Counted from the first letter of the stretch, positions 16,422 to 25,375 are shown. The stretch is 64,000 nucleotides of DNA from Hungatella sp. (GCA_022792815.1 JAAWBS010000026.1:44419-108418); one strand, 5' to 3'. Numbers and translations are program-made. The notes: generated by a model not told the origin, from the sequence alone.

Positions 16422-17738
16422 TTAATCCCCCATTCCCCAGACTCCCAGCACTTTTCTCATATAATCCCCAAATCTGGCCTCCTTCACGCCTTTTGCAGTG
16501 ACAATGGGCAACTCTCCCAACTTCTCACCGTGAAGCCGGTACTCCAGCATGCCCGCCGGCTGTCCCTCTTTTACCGGCGCCTTTAAAGCCTCCGGCAGAA
16601 CCAGGCTTCTCTCCATGGCTTCAAAATCCTCTCCGTGAAGCCCCAAGTAGGAAAAGCTTCCCTGATATCTCAGTTCCACCTGATCCGCCACACCGTTTGT
16701 CACTGTCATCTGAGGGAGAGGCAGAGGGCTTTTGTCCTCGTAAAGACGGCAGTTGGCATAGCCGAAATTCAGGAGGGCCGCCGCATCGGAAAACCGGGCC
16801 TTGTAATCCGGTGCTGCCATGACGGCCGCGATCATGCGGACTCCGTCCTTCTCCGCCGTGGCGGACAGACAGTATTTGGCCAGAGAGGTGGATCCGGTCT
16901 TGAGCCCTGTCACATGAAAATTAGTGGCCATCTTTAAAAGCTTGTTGGTATTGGAAAGCCCGAACTCTTTGGTGCCCTGTTTGGTTACATGGGTGATGGT
17001 GTCCATCCAGACCGTGGAATAATTGTGGATCTGAGGATAATGATTGATCAGCTCTCTGGACATTAGGGCGATGTCTCTGGCCGTGGTCACATGGGTCTTG
17101 GACTCTGTAAGCCCACAGCAGTCCTCAAAGTGAGTTCCTGTCATGCCAAGTCCCTTTGCCCTCTCATTCATCATGTCCACAAAGGTCTTCTCGTCCCCAG
17201 CGATAAACTCTGCCATGGCCACACTGGCGTCATTGCCTGAGGCGATGACGATGCACTTGATCAGCGTCTCCACAGTCTGCACTTCTCCCTCCTCCAGAAA
17301 TACCTGGGAGCCGCCCATGGATTTTGCGTAGGCGCTGGTGGTCACCTCGTCATTCATATGGATCTTGCCGCTCTCTAGGGCATCAAAGATCAGAATCAGA
17401 GTCATGATCTTGGTGATGCTGGCAGGACTCCTCTGTTCATCCGCATTTTTTTCATAGACCACCCCTCCCGTGGATGCCTCCATAAGGATTGCCGAGGGAG
17501 CGGAAATGTCAGGCCCTGACAGAGAAACTCCTGCCGTCTCGGCTGCTGCCTCATCCCATGTCAGTTCCTCCCCGGCCTCCTGCCTGGAAGCCGCCGCCTT
17601 AGCTGCACTGCTCCCGGCCACCAGCACCGGCTCCGCAGCAAAAATCGGCCCCAATCCTCCGCAGGAAGATTTTATCGCCACGGTTCCCGCCAATATAACC
17701 GCCGCCCAACCACTGATCCATCGTTTCATCCGTCTCAT
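16422..17738 (-). CDS. D-alanyl-D-alanine carboxypeptidase (PBP5/DacF-like)
   Basis: Penicillin-binding peptidase S11, about 438 aa, which trims the terminal D-Ala of peptidoglycan stem peptides. An N-terminal signal segment (WAAVILAGTVAI) precedes a Ser/Ala-rich linker. Active-site motifs are SITK (nucleophile Ser about residue 107), SGN in VIASGNDASVAMAE, and KTG in VTGLKTGSTS. A C-terminal beta domain (PBP5_C) follows. The ATG at 17738 sits 5 bases after GGAGG; a GTG five codons upstream is less likely. An inverted repeat GGGGG/CCCCC overlaps the stop at 16411-16433. Confidence 0.9.
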   Translation of the reverse strand: MRRMKRWISGWAAVILAGTVAIKSSCGGLGPIFAAEPVLVAGSSAAKAAASRQEAGEELTWDEAAAETAGVSLSGPDISAPSAILMEASTGGVVYEKNADEQRSPASITKIMTLILIFDALESGKIHMNDEVTTSAYAKSMGGSQVFLEEGEVQTVETLIKCIVIASGNDASVAMAEFIAGDEKTFVDMMNERAKGLGMTGTHFEDCCGLTESKTHVTTARDIALMSRELINHYPQIHNYSTVWMDTITHVTKQGTKEFGLSNTNKLLKMATNFHVTGLKTGSTSLAKYCLSATAEKDGVRMIAAVMAAPDYKARFSDAAALLNFGYANCRLYEDKSPLPLPQMTVTNGVADQVELRYQGSFSYLGLHGEDFEAMERSLVLPEALKAPVKEGQPAGMLEYRLHGEKLGELPIVTAKGVKEARFGDYMRKVLGVWGMGD

Positions 17739-17815
17739 TTCATCCTCCAACACTTGGTCTCTTACTAATGTATGGGGAATGGAGACAAAACATGAAAATT
17801 ACGTCTTTTTTTCAA

Positions 17816-17844
17816 TTGTTACAAAACTTTTTAGTTCTTTATAC
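17816..17844 (+). promoter_or_regulatory. Possible promoter for the deacetylase-like gene
   Basis: TTGTTA at 17816-17821, 17-base spacer, TTATAC at 17839-17844, within a strongly AT-rich 280-base intergenic region. The predicted leader is about 170 bases and shows no structure I recognise. Confidence 0.35.
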
Positions 17845-18019
17845 TTTTGTTATGATTCTATTATATTTTACTTTTCTGTCTGTTACCCATTTACATAATT
17901 CGACCTTGTATGTTATACTGATAAACGGTTCCATTGAACCTTTTTTCCTTGATTATTCACAAAAAAGAGACTTGATTCTCCTTTTTGTTTTCCTATTTAT
18001 AAATTTGAGGTGCACCACT

Positions 18020-19474
18020 ATGAATCAGAATATACATCGCAGCGACTATCGCCATCGTGCGTCCAAACGGCGAAGGCAGCGCTTTCTTCATCGACTTCCG
18101 TTGATCTTGATCATCATCCTTTTGCTGACCCTCCTCACCATCTTCTGCTGGCTGCTGGCACGGCATTTTTGGGGAAAGGATTCCCCGCCGTCCCTGCTTT
18201 TGACGGAGACCACCGAGGTCTCTCCTCCACCGGATGACCCTACAATCCCATCGTCGGAGATCGCCATCTCCACAGAACCGGAGACTACCGCTAACTCTTC
18301 CGTGGATGCCCTGCTGGAGGAAGCCTGGGTTCTTGCTGCCGGCTATGACTATGATCGGGCCATCGAGCTGTTACAGTCCTCCGAGTATTATGACACGGAC
18401 CAGAGGATCCCGGACGCTGTGGCAGAATACGAGCAGACGAAGGCCGCTCTGGTTCCCTGCGACATCACCCAGATCACTCATGTATTCTTCCACACCCTGG
18501 TGATGGACGAATCCAAGGCCTTTGACGGGGACGAAGATGAGAGCGGTTACAATCAGGTCATGACCACCAAGGATGAATTCTTAAAGATTTTGGACTCCAT
18601 GTATGAGCGGGGATTCGTGCTGGTACGGCTCCACGATATGGCAGAGTTATCCGCCGGGGATGACGGCACCAAGATGAGGAAGAAGACTATCCTGCTCCCC
18701 GAGGGCAAGAAGCCTTTCGTCATGTCTCAGGATGACGTGTGCTATTATGAATATATGACCGGGGACGGCTTTGCCACCAGGATGATCATCGGTGAGGACG
18801 GAAAGCCCACCTGTGAGATGGTGATGGAGGACGGAACTACCCAGGTAGGCGCCTTTGACCTGGTTCCCATACTGGAAGAATATATCCAGGAGCATCCGGA
18901 TTTCTCCTACCGGGGAGCCCGGGCCGTCATCGCCTTTACCGGCTATCAGGGGATCTTGGGATATCGTACCGCCCTGTCCTACCAAAACTCTCCCACCTAT
19001 GAGCAGGACCGGCAGACCGCAGCCGCCGTGGCTCAGTGCCTTCGGGACAACGGCTGGGAACTGGCCTCCCACAGCTGGGGACACCGGGATCTGGGGAAGG
19101 TCAGCTGGGATAACTTCAAGGCTGACTGTGACAAATGGCAGAATGAGGTGGAATCTCTCATCGGCCCCACTGATATCATCCTCTTCCCCTTCGGCGCCGA
19201 TGTAGGCGACTGGCACCCCTATACGGATGACAACGAACGGTTTGTCTATCTGAAAAATCAGGGATTCCACTATTTCTGCAACGTGGATTCCAGCCAGTAC
19301 TGGGTCCAGATAGGCAACACCTTCCTGCGCCAGGGCCGCCGCAACCTGGACGGTTTCCGCATGTGGAAGGATATCGAGGCGGGAGACAACACCTCCGCCA
19401 GAAAGCTGGATGATCTGTTCCGGGCAGAAGACGTGTTCTCCCCCAACCGACCGACGCCGGTATTGTGGGAGTGA
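18020..19474 (+). CDS. Membrane-anchored polysaccharide deacetylase-like protein
   Basis: Surface protein of 484 aa: an Arg-rich N-terminus, one membrane segment (about residues 26-48), a Pro/Thr/Glu-rich linker to about 95, a short helical TPR-like region, then a NodB-type fold. Zinc-site motifs are SQDD (236-239, in place of the usual TFDD) and HSWGH (351-355). The family removes N-acetyl or O-acetyl groups from cell-wall sugars or other glycans. An insertion of about 70 residues separates the two motifs. The ATG follows GAGGTG by 7 bases; no earlier start is preceded by a ribosome binding site. Confidence 0.8.
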   Translation: MNQNIHRSDYRHRASKRRRQRFLHRLPLILIIILLLTLLTIFCWLLARHFWGKDSPPSLLLTETTEVSPPPDDPTIPSSEIAISTEPETTANSSVDALLEEAWVLAAGYDYDRAIELLQSSEYYDTDQRIPDAVAEYEQTKAALVPCDITQITHVFFHTLVMDESKAFDGDEDESGYNQVMTTKDEFLKILDSMYERGFVLVRLHDMAELSAGDDGTKMRKKTILLPEGKKPFVMSQDDVCYYEYMTGDGFATRMIIGEDGKPTCEMVMEDGTTQVGAFDLVPILEEYIQEHPDFSYRGARAVIAFTGYQGILGYRTALSYQNSPTYEQDRQTAAAVAQCLRDNGWELASHSWGHRDLGKVSWDNFKADCDKWQNEVESLIGPTDIILFPFGADVGDWHPYTDDNERFVYLKNQGFHYFCNVDSSQYWVQIGNTFLRQGRRNLDGFRMWKDIEAGDNTSARKLDDLFRAEDVFSPNRPTPVLWE

Positions 19475-19519
19475 CAGAGAGGCGAAAGCTTAAAAGAACA
19501 TACGGTACATTCACACATA

Positions 19520-19563
19520 AAAAGGTGTAAAATCTCTCGCACAAAAGAGATTTTACACCTTTT
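19520..19563. terminator. Strong bidirectional terminator
   Basis: An 18-base perfect stem (19520-19537 with 19546-19563) around an 8-base loop, with A4 on the left and T4 on the right. It separates two convergent genes. Confidence 0.85.
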
Positions 19564-19595
19564 CTTAACAGAAAACCCGAGGATTGCCTCCACAG

Positions 19596-20543
19596 CTAAA
19601 ACTGCACCACTTCCACGATCCCCTTATCCGGTTTTACAGACTCTGCGTAGAGCACAGGGCCTACTCCTCCATAATCCTGCCATTCCTCATACTCGATTCT
19701 GGCGCGGACCCGGACCCACTGTCTCGTCTCCAGATTTCTGGCCTCCCTGGCCTTGCACACATATCCCAGGAATGTCATATCCGCCTCGCAGCAGGTCATA
19801 GCCATGCGGCCAGGCACAAAATAGTTCTTGGGGAATTCCGGGGATTTCAGCACCATTCCCGTAAACTCCACCACTTTCCCTCGGTAACGGTCCGGCTTAT
19901 CCATGCAGTCGATATACCAGATCCCATAGGCCTCTGGGGCGATCTCGATCACCGAGGCAGTCATATCGTAGGGAAGATCTGCCTCCGAGATCTGGGAGAT
20001 CTCTCCCTCCTCGTCCTCAAAGACGATCTCCGCGTTGTTGTTCATGGCCAGAAGCGTCCTGCGGTATCCTTCCAGGTCCTCAATGCCGTCACAGCGGTTG
20101 CAGATAATCAGCTCGGAATTGCGCACCATGGCCCCTAAAAGAGGCTTCATGTTCTTCACATAGAGGTCAAAGGTAGAGCCGTCTATGATGGTCACCTGCT
20201 GATACACGGTCCAATCCCGGGGAAGCTTAAGCTCATCCTGATTCCACATGCCGTTCCACTCCATCAGCACTCTCTCCGGCTGATACAAAAGCTCCAGCTC
20301 CTCCAGACGAGCCGGTGTCAGCTCTTCCAGGCTATCCACATAGACCACAGATGTCCTGGTCTCCTTGAGCAGCTCTTCCCCGTACTCCCTGTCTCCCTCC
20401 TCGCACACGATCAGCAGGGTCTTTCCCTCTGTCTGAAAATACTCCTGTTCCATAGTAAACTGAAGAAACTGGGTCTTCCCCGCCTCCAGAAAGCCGTTGA
20501 TCAAAAACAACGGCATCACATCGTCTTCAATTGCTGGTCCCAT
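19596..20543 (-). CDS. CobW-type GTPase fused to a YcgQ/DUF1980-like C-terminal domain
   Basis: Cytoplasmic protein of about 315 aa. The N-terminal part is a G3E P-loop GTPase: Walker A GFLEAGKT at 17-24, NRCD at 149-152 in place of NKxD; it lacks the CxCC metal motif of classical CobW. Residues about 207-315 resemble the C-terminal domain of YcgQ-type proteins: YRGKVVEFTGMV, then FVPGRMAMTCCEADMTFLGYV, then WVRVRARIEY. That domain is normally attached to a membrane partner of metal-related permeases. It is downstream of the His-rich CobW gene (40-base gap), pointing to metal trafficking. The ATG at 20543 follows GGGAG. Confidence 0.78.
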   Translation of the reverse strand: MGPAIEDDVMPLFLINGFLEAGKTQFLQFTMEQEYFQTEGKTLLIVCEEGDREYGEELLKETRTSVVYVDSLEELTPARLEELELLYQPERVLMEWNGMWNQDELKLPRDWTVYQQVTIIDGSTFDLYVKNMKPLLGAMVRNSELIICNRCDGIEDLEGYRRTLLAMNNNAEIVFEDEEGEISQISEADLPYDMTASVIEIAPEAYGIWYIDCMDKPDRYRGKVVEFTGMVLKSPEFPKNYFVPGRMAMTCCEADMTFLGYVCKAREARNLETRQWVRVRARIEYEEWQDYGGVGPVLYAESVKPDKGIVEVVQF

Positions 20544-20583
20544 ATCGTTTACTCCCAACTTTCCGCAGCTTTCTGCGCTGCCT

Positions 20584-21861
20584 CTATCTCCCAAAAGCCT
20601 GGTTCAGAGCATCTTCCCTCAAACGGGCGCCGATGACGCAGACCTTACCTGTATAGTCCGGTTTGCCCACACGGATCTCAAACTCATCGGGAACCAGGTC
20701 AAAATAGAACCATTCCTCAGACTCCTCATCGGGAACCATCCCCTTGGCCCGGAGTACGTCCCCGTACGCATTGCCGTTAGCCAGCTCATCTAAAATCTCT
20801 TCCAGCGCCGCCCGTGTCAATCCCTTGACGTTCTCCATGCCCCAGCTGGTGAACACCTCGTCCGCGTGGTGATGATCGCGGTCGTGACAGCCGCAGCTGC
20901 ACTCCTCTCCGTGGTCATGATGATGGTGGTGCTCATGTTCCTCGCAGCCGCACTCTTCCCCCTGCTCATGATGGCCGTGGCGTTCATGTCCTCCGCAGCC
21001 ACACTCTTCCCCATGGTCATGATGATGGTACTCATGTCCCTCACAGCCGCACTCTTCCCCCTGCTCATGATGGCCGTGGTGCTCATGTCCCCCGCAGCCA
21101 CACCCTTCCTCATGGTCATGATGATGGTGCTCATGTCTCTCGCAGCCGCACCCTTCCCCGTGCTCATGATGGTGATGGTGGTCTCCGCAGCCGCATCCTT
21201 CCTCATGGTCATGATGGTGCCTGCGGCTTTCCTTCACTTCTTTCATCAAATCCTCGGCCATAGTATCCGGCTTCTCGATAATCTCCAGAAGCTGGTCCCC
21301 TGTCAGCTTTCCATAGGGGGTGGTGATGATGGCTGCCGCCTGGTTGTGCTCCCGGATCATCTCCACATCCTTCTGCACCTTAGCCTCATCTGTCACATCG
21401 GTCCGGCTTAAGACGATGGTACCGGCGTGTTCGATCTGATTGTTGAAGAACTCGCCAAAATTCTTCATGTACATCTTGCACTTGGAGGCATCTACCATAG
21501 TCACGGCGCTGTTAAGCTCCACATCCAGGCTTCCCGCCACGTCCCGGACCGCCTTCATCACATCGGAAAGCTTTCCCACGCCGGAAGGCTCGATGATCAC
21601 CCGGTCCGGTTTGTACTTAGTCAAAACCTCCTCCAAGGACCTGCCGAAGTCTCCCACCAGAGAACAGCAGATACAGCCGGAATTCATCTCCCGAATCTCG
21701 ATCCCCGCATCCTTTAAGAATCCGCCGTCGATGCCGATCTGTCCGAACTCGTTCTCGATCAGAACCACCTGCTCGCAGGAGATCGCCTCCTCAAGCAGCT
21801 TTTTGATAAATGTCGTCTTGCCGGCTCCCAAAAAGCCGGAGATAATGTCAATCTTAGTCAT
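20584..21861 (-). CDS. CobW/P47K-family GTPase with a long His/Cys-rich metal-binding region
   Basis: G3E-family metallochaperone of 425 aa. Walker A GFLGAGKTT at 9-17, the metal motif CICC at 63-66, EPSG at 91-94 and SRTD at 152-155. Residues 215-332 are a low-complexity His/Glu/Gly/Cys region with seven CxC units (mostly GCGC or ECGC) every 15-17 residues, separated by His clusters. The CobW C-terminal domain follows (about 336-425). The family delivers zinc, cobalt or similar metals to target enzymes. The His/Cys stretch should bind many metal ions, for storage or buffering. The second GTPase lies just downstream. Confidence 0.88.
   Translation of the reverse strand: MTKIDIISGFLGAGKTTFIKKLLEEAISCEQVVLIENEFGQIGIDGGFLKDAGIEIREMNSGCICCSLVGDFGRSLEEVLTKYKPDRVIIEPSGVGKLSDVMKAVRDVAGSLDVELNSAVTMVDASKCKMYMKNFGEFFNNQIEHAGTIVLSRTDVTDEAKVQKDVEMIREHNQAAAIITTPYGKLTGDQLLEIIEKPDTMAEDLMKEVKESRRHHHDHEEGCGCGDHHHHHEHGEGCGCERHEHHHHDHEEGCGCGGHEHHGHHEQGEECGCEGHEYHHHDHGEECGCGGHERHGHHEQGEECGCEEHEHHHHHDHGEECSCGCHDRDHHHADEVFTSWGMENVKGLTRAALEEILDELANGNAYGDVLRAKGMVPDEESEEWFYFDLVPDEFEIRVGKPDYTGKVCVIGARLREDALNQAFGR
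20866..21219 (-). repeat. Tandem repeat encoding the His/Cys-rich region
   Basis: About seven degenerate units of 45-51 bases inside the CobW gene, each encoding a CxC pair plus a His/Glu-rich spacer. The DNA similarity between units, with near-identical HEHHGHHEQGEECGC-like blocks, indicates expansion by internal duplication. Confidence 0.75.
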
Positions 21862-21930
21862 GATATTTTCCCTTCTTTCTAAGTGTCTATTTTGTCACAA
21901 AGTTCTCATAAAGTCAAGGACAAACACAGT

Positions 21931-21955
21931 CGGGCGGCAGTAAGACTGCCGCCCG
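21931..21955 (-). other. Strong hairpin between dtxR-like and cobW-like genes
   Basis: CGGGCGGCAG/CTGCCGCCCG, a perfect 10-base stem with a 5-base loop. No T-run follows in the leftward direction, so termination would be weak; it may be a transcript-end or stability element. Confidence 0.5.
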
Positions 21956-21961
21956 GTCCCT

Positions 21962-22324
21962 CTATCTCTGATTCATAAACCTCTTGATTCCCTGAAACGT
22001 CTCCTCACTGATGATGTGCTCCATCTTGCACGCATCCTCTTCCGCCAGACGGGCCTCCACGCCGCTCACCTTCTTCAAAAATTCGGTCAGCAGCTTGTGG
22101 CGTTCATAGATTCTTTCCGCCCGCTCGCGGCCTTTTTCCGTAAATTCAATCTCCCCATTTGGCTCCACGATAATATAACCGTCCTCCTTTAGGATTCCCA
22201 CGGCCCTGCTGACACTGGGCTTGCTGAAATTCAGCGCCCTGGCGATATCGATGGACCTGACAATCCCCTGCTTTTCTTTCAAGATCAGAACCGTCTCCAG
22301 ATAATTTTCACCTGACTCGTACAT
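21962..22324 (-). CDS. DtxR/MntR-family metal-dependent regulator
   Basis: Short DtxR-type repressor, 120 aa. The N-terminal winged helix contains VRSIDIARALNFSKPSVSRAVGILKEDGYI, followed by ERHKLLTEFLKKVSGV and a dimerisation helix with EDACKMEHIISEETF. The His/Glu/Cys ligands of the metal site lie there. It lacks the SH3-like third domain, as MntR does. It is likely to sense iron or manganese and sits downstream of feoB and a short Fur-like gene. Confidence 0.87.
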   Translation of the reverse strand: MYESGENYLETVLILKEKQGIVRSIDIARALNFSKPSVSRAVGILKEDGYIIVEPNGEIEFTEKGRERAERIYERHKLLTEFLKKVSGVEARLAEEDACKMEHIISEETFQGIKRFMNQR

Positions 22325-22433
22325 CGTAAGTCCCTCCTGATTTCTGTGTCACCATGGTTCAGCCCTGCGGCCAAACAGACTCTTGTGTCACCTTCATGTT
22401 ACCACAGAAATCGGGCCTCGTCCAGCCCTGTAT

Positions 22434-22697
22434 TCAGGCACTTGCACCGTCCAAATCAATCCGGTACATATTCCTCCTCTTGATCAGTCCTGTGTCCTCC
22501 AACGCCTTTACCATCCGATAGACCGTGGCCATCCCAATGGTGGGATCCTCCTTGATGGCCTGATAGTAGATCTCCTTACAGCTGCCGCACTGATCCTGCA
22601 AAATCACGTCTAACAGCACCATTCTCTGGCTGGTGACCCTCATCCCGCTCTTTCTCAGCTGCTCTACAATAAAACTCCTTTTATCCTGCAAGGACAA
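22434..22697 (-). CDS. Short Fur-family protein, DNA-binding domain only
   Basis: A protein of 87 aa that matches only the winged-helix half of Fur/Zur/PerR: SFIVEQLRKSGMRVTSQRMVLLDVIL, CKEIYYQAIKEDPTIGMATVYRMVKALEDTGLI. The usual C-terminal dimerisation and metal domain (another 50-60 residues with HxH and CxxC) is absent and no continuation in another frame is seen. It may be a genuine short family or a regulator that needs a partner. It lies directly downstream of feoB. Confidence 0.78.
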   Translation of the reverse strand: MSLQDKRSFIVEQLRKSGMRVTSQRMVLLDVILQDQCGSCKEIYYQAIKEDPTIGMATVYRMVKALEDTGLIKRRNMYRIDLDGASA

Positions 22698-22757
22698 ATA
22701 ACCTCCTCCTTCCTAAACGCTATATGATCTTTGCGCCCTGTCAACCGTCCCATTCTT

Positions 22758-24803
22758 TCACAGCAGATTTCCGATCACATTGATCAGAAATGCCACCACA
22801 TAGGCGGCAGTCATCTGGAATCCCACAGCCCTCAGAGTCCATTTCCAGGATCCATACTCCCTCTTCATAGCGCCTACTGCCGCAAAGCAGGGCATACACA
22901 GCAGATTAAAAGCCATATAAGAGTAGGCGGATATCTTATCGAAGACCTCCGTAATCCCGGGAAGCGCCTCCTCCCCGGCCATCACGGCCTCCACAGTCTC
23001 CTCGCTGACATTGCCGAATAACTGACCAAAGGTTGCCACGATGTTCTCCTTGGCGATCCAACCTGTGACAACTCCCACAGATGCTCTCCAGTCGGCAAAT
23101 CCAAGGGGGGCAAAGATCCACTTGATCCCGTTTCCAATGGCTGCCAACAGACTTTCTTCCATATCACACATTCCGCCGAAGTTAAAGTTGGACAAAAACC
23201 AGATCAGCACTGTGGAGGCAAAGATCACCGTGCCGGCCTTCACTGCAAATCCTTTTACCTTCTCCCAACCATGGATCAGAACGCTCTTAAGCGTCGGGAT
23301 GCGGTACTGAGGCAGCTCCATGATAAAATTGGAGGCCTGACTCTTAAACGCAAATTGATTGAGGAGCAAGGCGCTTACAACCGCCACAACAATGCCCAAC
23401 ATATAGACGGAGAACACCACCGCAGTCTGGTTGCTGTCTGCAAACAGAGTAGCCGCAAACATGGCGTAGATGGGAAGCTTGGCTCCGCAGGACATAAACG
23501 GGGTGATCATCATGGTGATCTTCCGATCCTTGTCGCTTTCCAGAGTTCGGGAAGCCATCAGAGCCGGCACAGAACATCCGAATCCCATCAGCATAGGGAT
23601 AAACGAACGCCCGCTCAATCCGAAATGACGGAAGATTCGATCCATGACAAATGCCACTCTGGCCATGTATCCGCTGTCCTCCAGAAATGACATGAGGAGA
23701 AACAGTACCAACACCAGGGGCAAAAAGCCAAATACGGCGCCTACGCCGTCCAGACAGCCAGAGACCAAGCCTACAGCCCATTCTGAAGCGCCCAGGTTCT
23801 CTGTCACTGTGATCACGTTCTCAGCCACACCCCCCCAAGCCTCCTCCACTATCCCTGCCAGCCATACGCCCGGACTTGGAAGTCCCGGGACAAACAAAAA
23901 GTTCTCGCTGAACGTACAGGCAAACAGAAGATACATGATTCCCGCAAACAAAGGCAGCGCCAGAATCCGGTTAGTAAGAATTTTATCCAGTTTATCGGAT
24001 TTGGTCTCCACATGACCTCTCCCGCTTTTCTTTACACAGTCTTTCACAAGAGCCCCTATGTACCGGTAACGGCTGTCCGCGATACTGGCCTGTGCATCTC
24101 CTCCTGCCGCCCGATTAGCAACCTGTACCAGCTCTTTCACCGCAGCCTTTTTGTCGGCGGGAACCAGCCCTCCTATGATCTCATCGTCTTCTGCCAGCTT
24201 GATAGCTCTCCAGTTATTTTCATCCGATTCCTTGTCTCCCAGCACATCGGCAATTGAACGGATAGCAACCGCTAACTCTTTATCGAAAATATCTATTTTA
24301 TGAGGTTTTGTGCGGTTTTCTGCCGCTCCTATGGCAGCCGTCATCAGTTCCTGTAATCCCTTTCCGGTTCTGGCCACAATCGGGACCACCGGCACCCCCA
24401 GAAGTTCAGACAGTTTCCCGCAGTCGATCCGGTCTCCCCTGCTTTCTACCTCATCCATCATATTCATGGCCACTACCATAGGAATCCCGGTCTCCATAAT
24501 CTGCAGCGTCAGATACAGATTTCTCTCAATACTGACACCGTCCACAATGTTGATCACCAAATCCGGTCTCTCTTTCACGATATAATCTCTGGCCACAATC
24601 TCCTCTGCCGAATAGGGGGACAGCGAATAGGTGCCGGGGAGGTCCAGGATCAAAACTTCTCTATCCTTTTTGTAAACACCCTCCTTTTTTTCCACCGTAA
24701 CTCCGGGCCAGTTGCCCACATGCTGCTTAGAGCCTGTAATCTCATTAAACAATGTGGTCTTGCCGCAGTTGGGGTTGCCAGCCAGGGCTATTGTCATGCT
24801 CAT
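22758..24803 (-). CDS. feoB: Ferrous iron transporter FeoB
   Basis: Membrane Fe(II) importer of 681 aa. An N-terminal G-protein domain has G1 GNPNCGKT (9-16), G3 DLPG (54-57) and G4 NMMD, followed by a GDI linker and two Gate domains with about 8-10 membrane segments (LVLFLLMSFLEDSGYMARVAFVMDRIF; GCSVPALMASRTL; CGAKLPIYAMFA). The Cys in the Gate motifs are the conserved ones. The ATG at 24803 is 8 bases after AAGGAGG, better placed than one seven codons upstream. It is third in the operon after two feoA genes. Confidence 0.95.
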   Translation of the reverse strand: MSMTIALAGNPNCGKTTLFNEITGSKQHVGNWPGVTVEKKEGVYKKDREVLILDLPGTYSLSPYSAEEIVARDYIVKERPDLVINIVDGVSIERNLYLTLQIMETGIPMVVAMNMMDEVESRGDRIDCGKLSELLGVPVVPIVARTGKGLQELMTAAIGAAENRTKPHKIDIFDKELAVAIRSIADVLGDKESDENNWRAIKLAEDDEIIGGLVPADKKAAVKELVQVANRAAGGDAQASIADSRYRYIGALVKDCVKKSGRGHVETKSDKLDKILTNRILALPLFAGIMYLLFACTFSENFLFVPGLPSPGVWLAGIVEEAWGGVAENVITVTENLGASEWAVGLVSGCLDGVGAVFGFLPLVLVLFLLMSFLEDSGYMARVAFVMDRIFRHFGLSGRSFIPMLMGFGCSVPALMASRTLESDKDRKITMMITPFMSCGAKLPIYAMFAATLFADSNQTAVVFSVYMLGIVVAVVSALLLNQFAFKSQASNFIMELPQYRIPTLKSVLIHGWEKVKGFAVKAGTVIFASTVLIWFLSNFNFGGMCDMEESLLAAIGNGIKWIFAPLGFADWRASVGVVTGWIAKENIVATFGQLFGNVSEETVEAVMAGEEALPGITEVFDKISAYSYMAFNLLCMPCFAAVGAMKREYGSWKWTLRAVGFQMTAAYVVAFLINVIGNLL

Positions 24804-24861
24804 CTTTTTATCCTCCTTGATCATTTCATCTTAATCGAGTCGTCACCCCTGTGCCCGATCA

Positions 24862-25083
24862 CTACATGTCAATCTGTATCTGAGCCGCTTCGTCCTTTCT
24901 GAGGCTCAGCTCATACCCTCGCACACGGACTTCAACAGGGTCTCCCAAAGGCGCCGTCTTGATCACCTTGATTTCCACCCCGGGAGTTACTCCCATATCC
25001 ATAATTCTTCTCTTCACGGCTCCTGCAGCACCGATGCCTGCCACCTTCCCCTGCTGACCCGGTTTTAAATCTCTCAGTGTCAT
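24862..25083 (-). CDS. feoA: FeoA family protein (second copy)
   Basis: Small SH3-like cytoplasmic protein, 73 aa, that supports FeoB-dependent iron uptake. The FeoA pattern is clear: LRDLKPGQQGKVAGIGAAGAVKRRIMDMGVTPGVEI, ending in VRGYELSLRKDEAAQI. Its ATG overlaps the stop of the upstream feoA (ATGA), so the two are coupled. Confidence 0.9.
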   Translation of the reverse strand: MTLRDLKPGQQGKVAGIGAAGAVKRRIMDMGVTPGVEIKVIKTAPLGDPVEVRVRGYELSLRKDEAAQIQIDM

Positions 25084-25316
25084 CTCTCAACCTCCTGGTC
25101 TTCCACCATAATCCGATGCGCAAGCCCCCGGTTCAAAGCCACTTTCACGCCTTTTACCATTAAGATCATGCCGCCGGCATTCTCCCCGACTACGCGTACC
25201 TTCTCGCCTCTGATAAATCCCAGATCCTGAAGGTGGCGCTTCATCTCCTCTTGTCCCTTAACCCCTCTGATGATTCTCGTCTCTCCCTCCATAACCATTG
25301 ATAACGACATACTCAT
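25080..25316 (-). CDS. feoA: FeoA family protein (first copy)
   Basis: First gene of the feo operon, 78 aa. The SH3-like FeoA fold is shown by GQEEMKRHLQDLGFIRGEKVRVVGENAGGMILMVKGVKVALNRGLAHRIMV. AGGAAAGG precedes the ATG. Two different feoA genes upstream of feoB are common in Clostridia. A strong promoter lies about 55 bases upstream. Confidence 0.9.
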   Translation of the reverse strand: MSMSLSMVMEGETRIIRGVKGQEEMKRHLQDLGFIRGEKVRVVGENAGGMILMVKGVKVALNRGLAHRIMVEDQEVER

Positions 25317-25349
25317 TCTATCCTTTCCTGTTTCTCTATATCTTGATAC

Positions 25350-25375
25350 TGATTATCATTTTCTTAGTTATCATA
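25350..25375. promoter_or_regulatory. Candidate iron-regulator operator
   Basis: TGATTATCA (25350-25358, itself palindromic) and GTTATCATA (25367-25375) form an imperfect repeat rich in TGATNATCA-like half sites, resembling Fur-type boxes. The right half covers the -10 box of the feo promoter, so a bound repressor would block feo transcription. Confidence 0.45.

Noticed and set aside
20817..21411. Long alternative frames (Met/Ala/Thr-rich and Val/Met-rich) over the His-rich repeat
   Set aside because: They arise from the tandem repeat in the CobW gene read out of frame or antisense.
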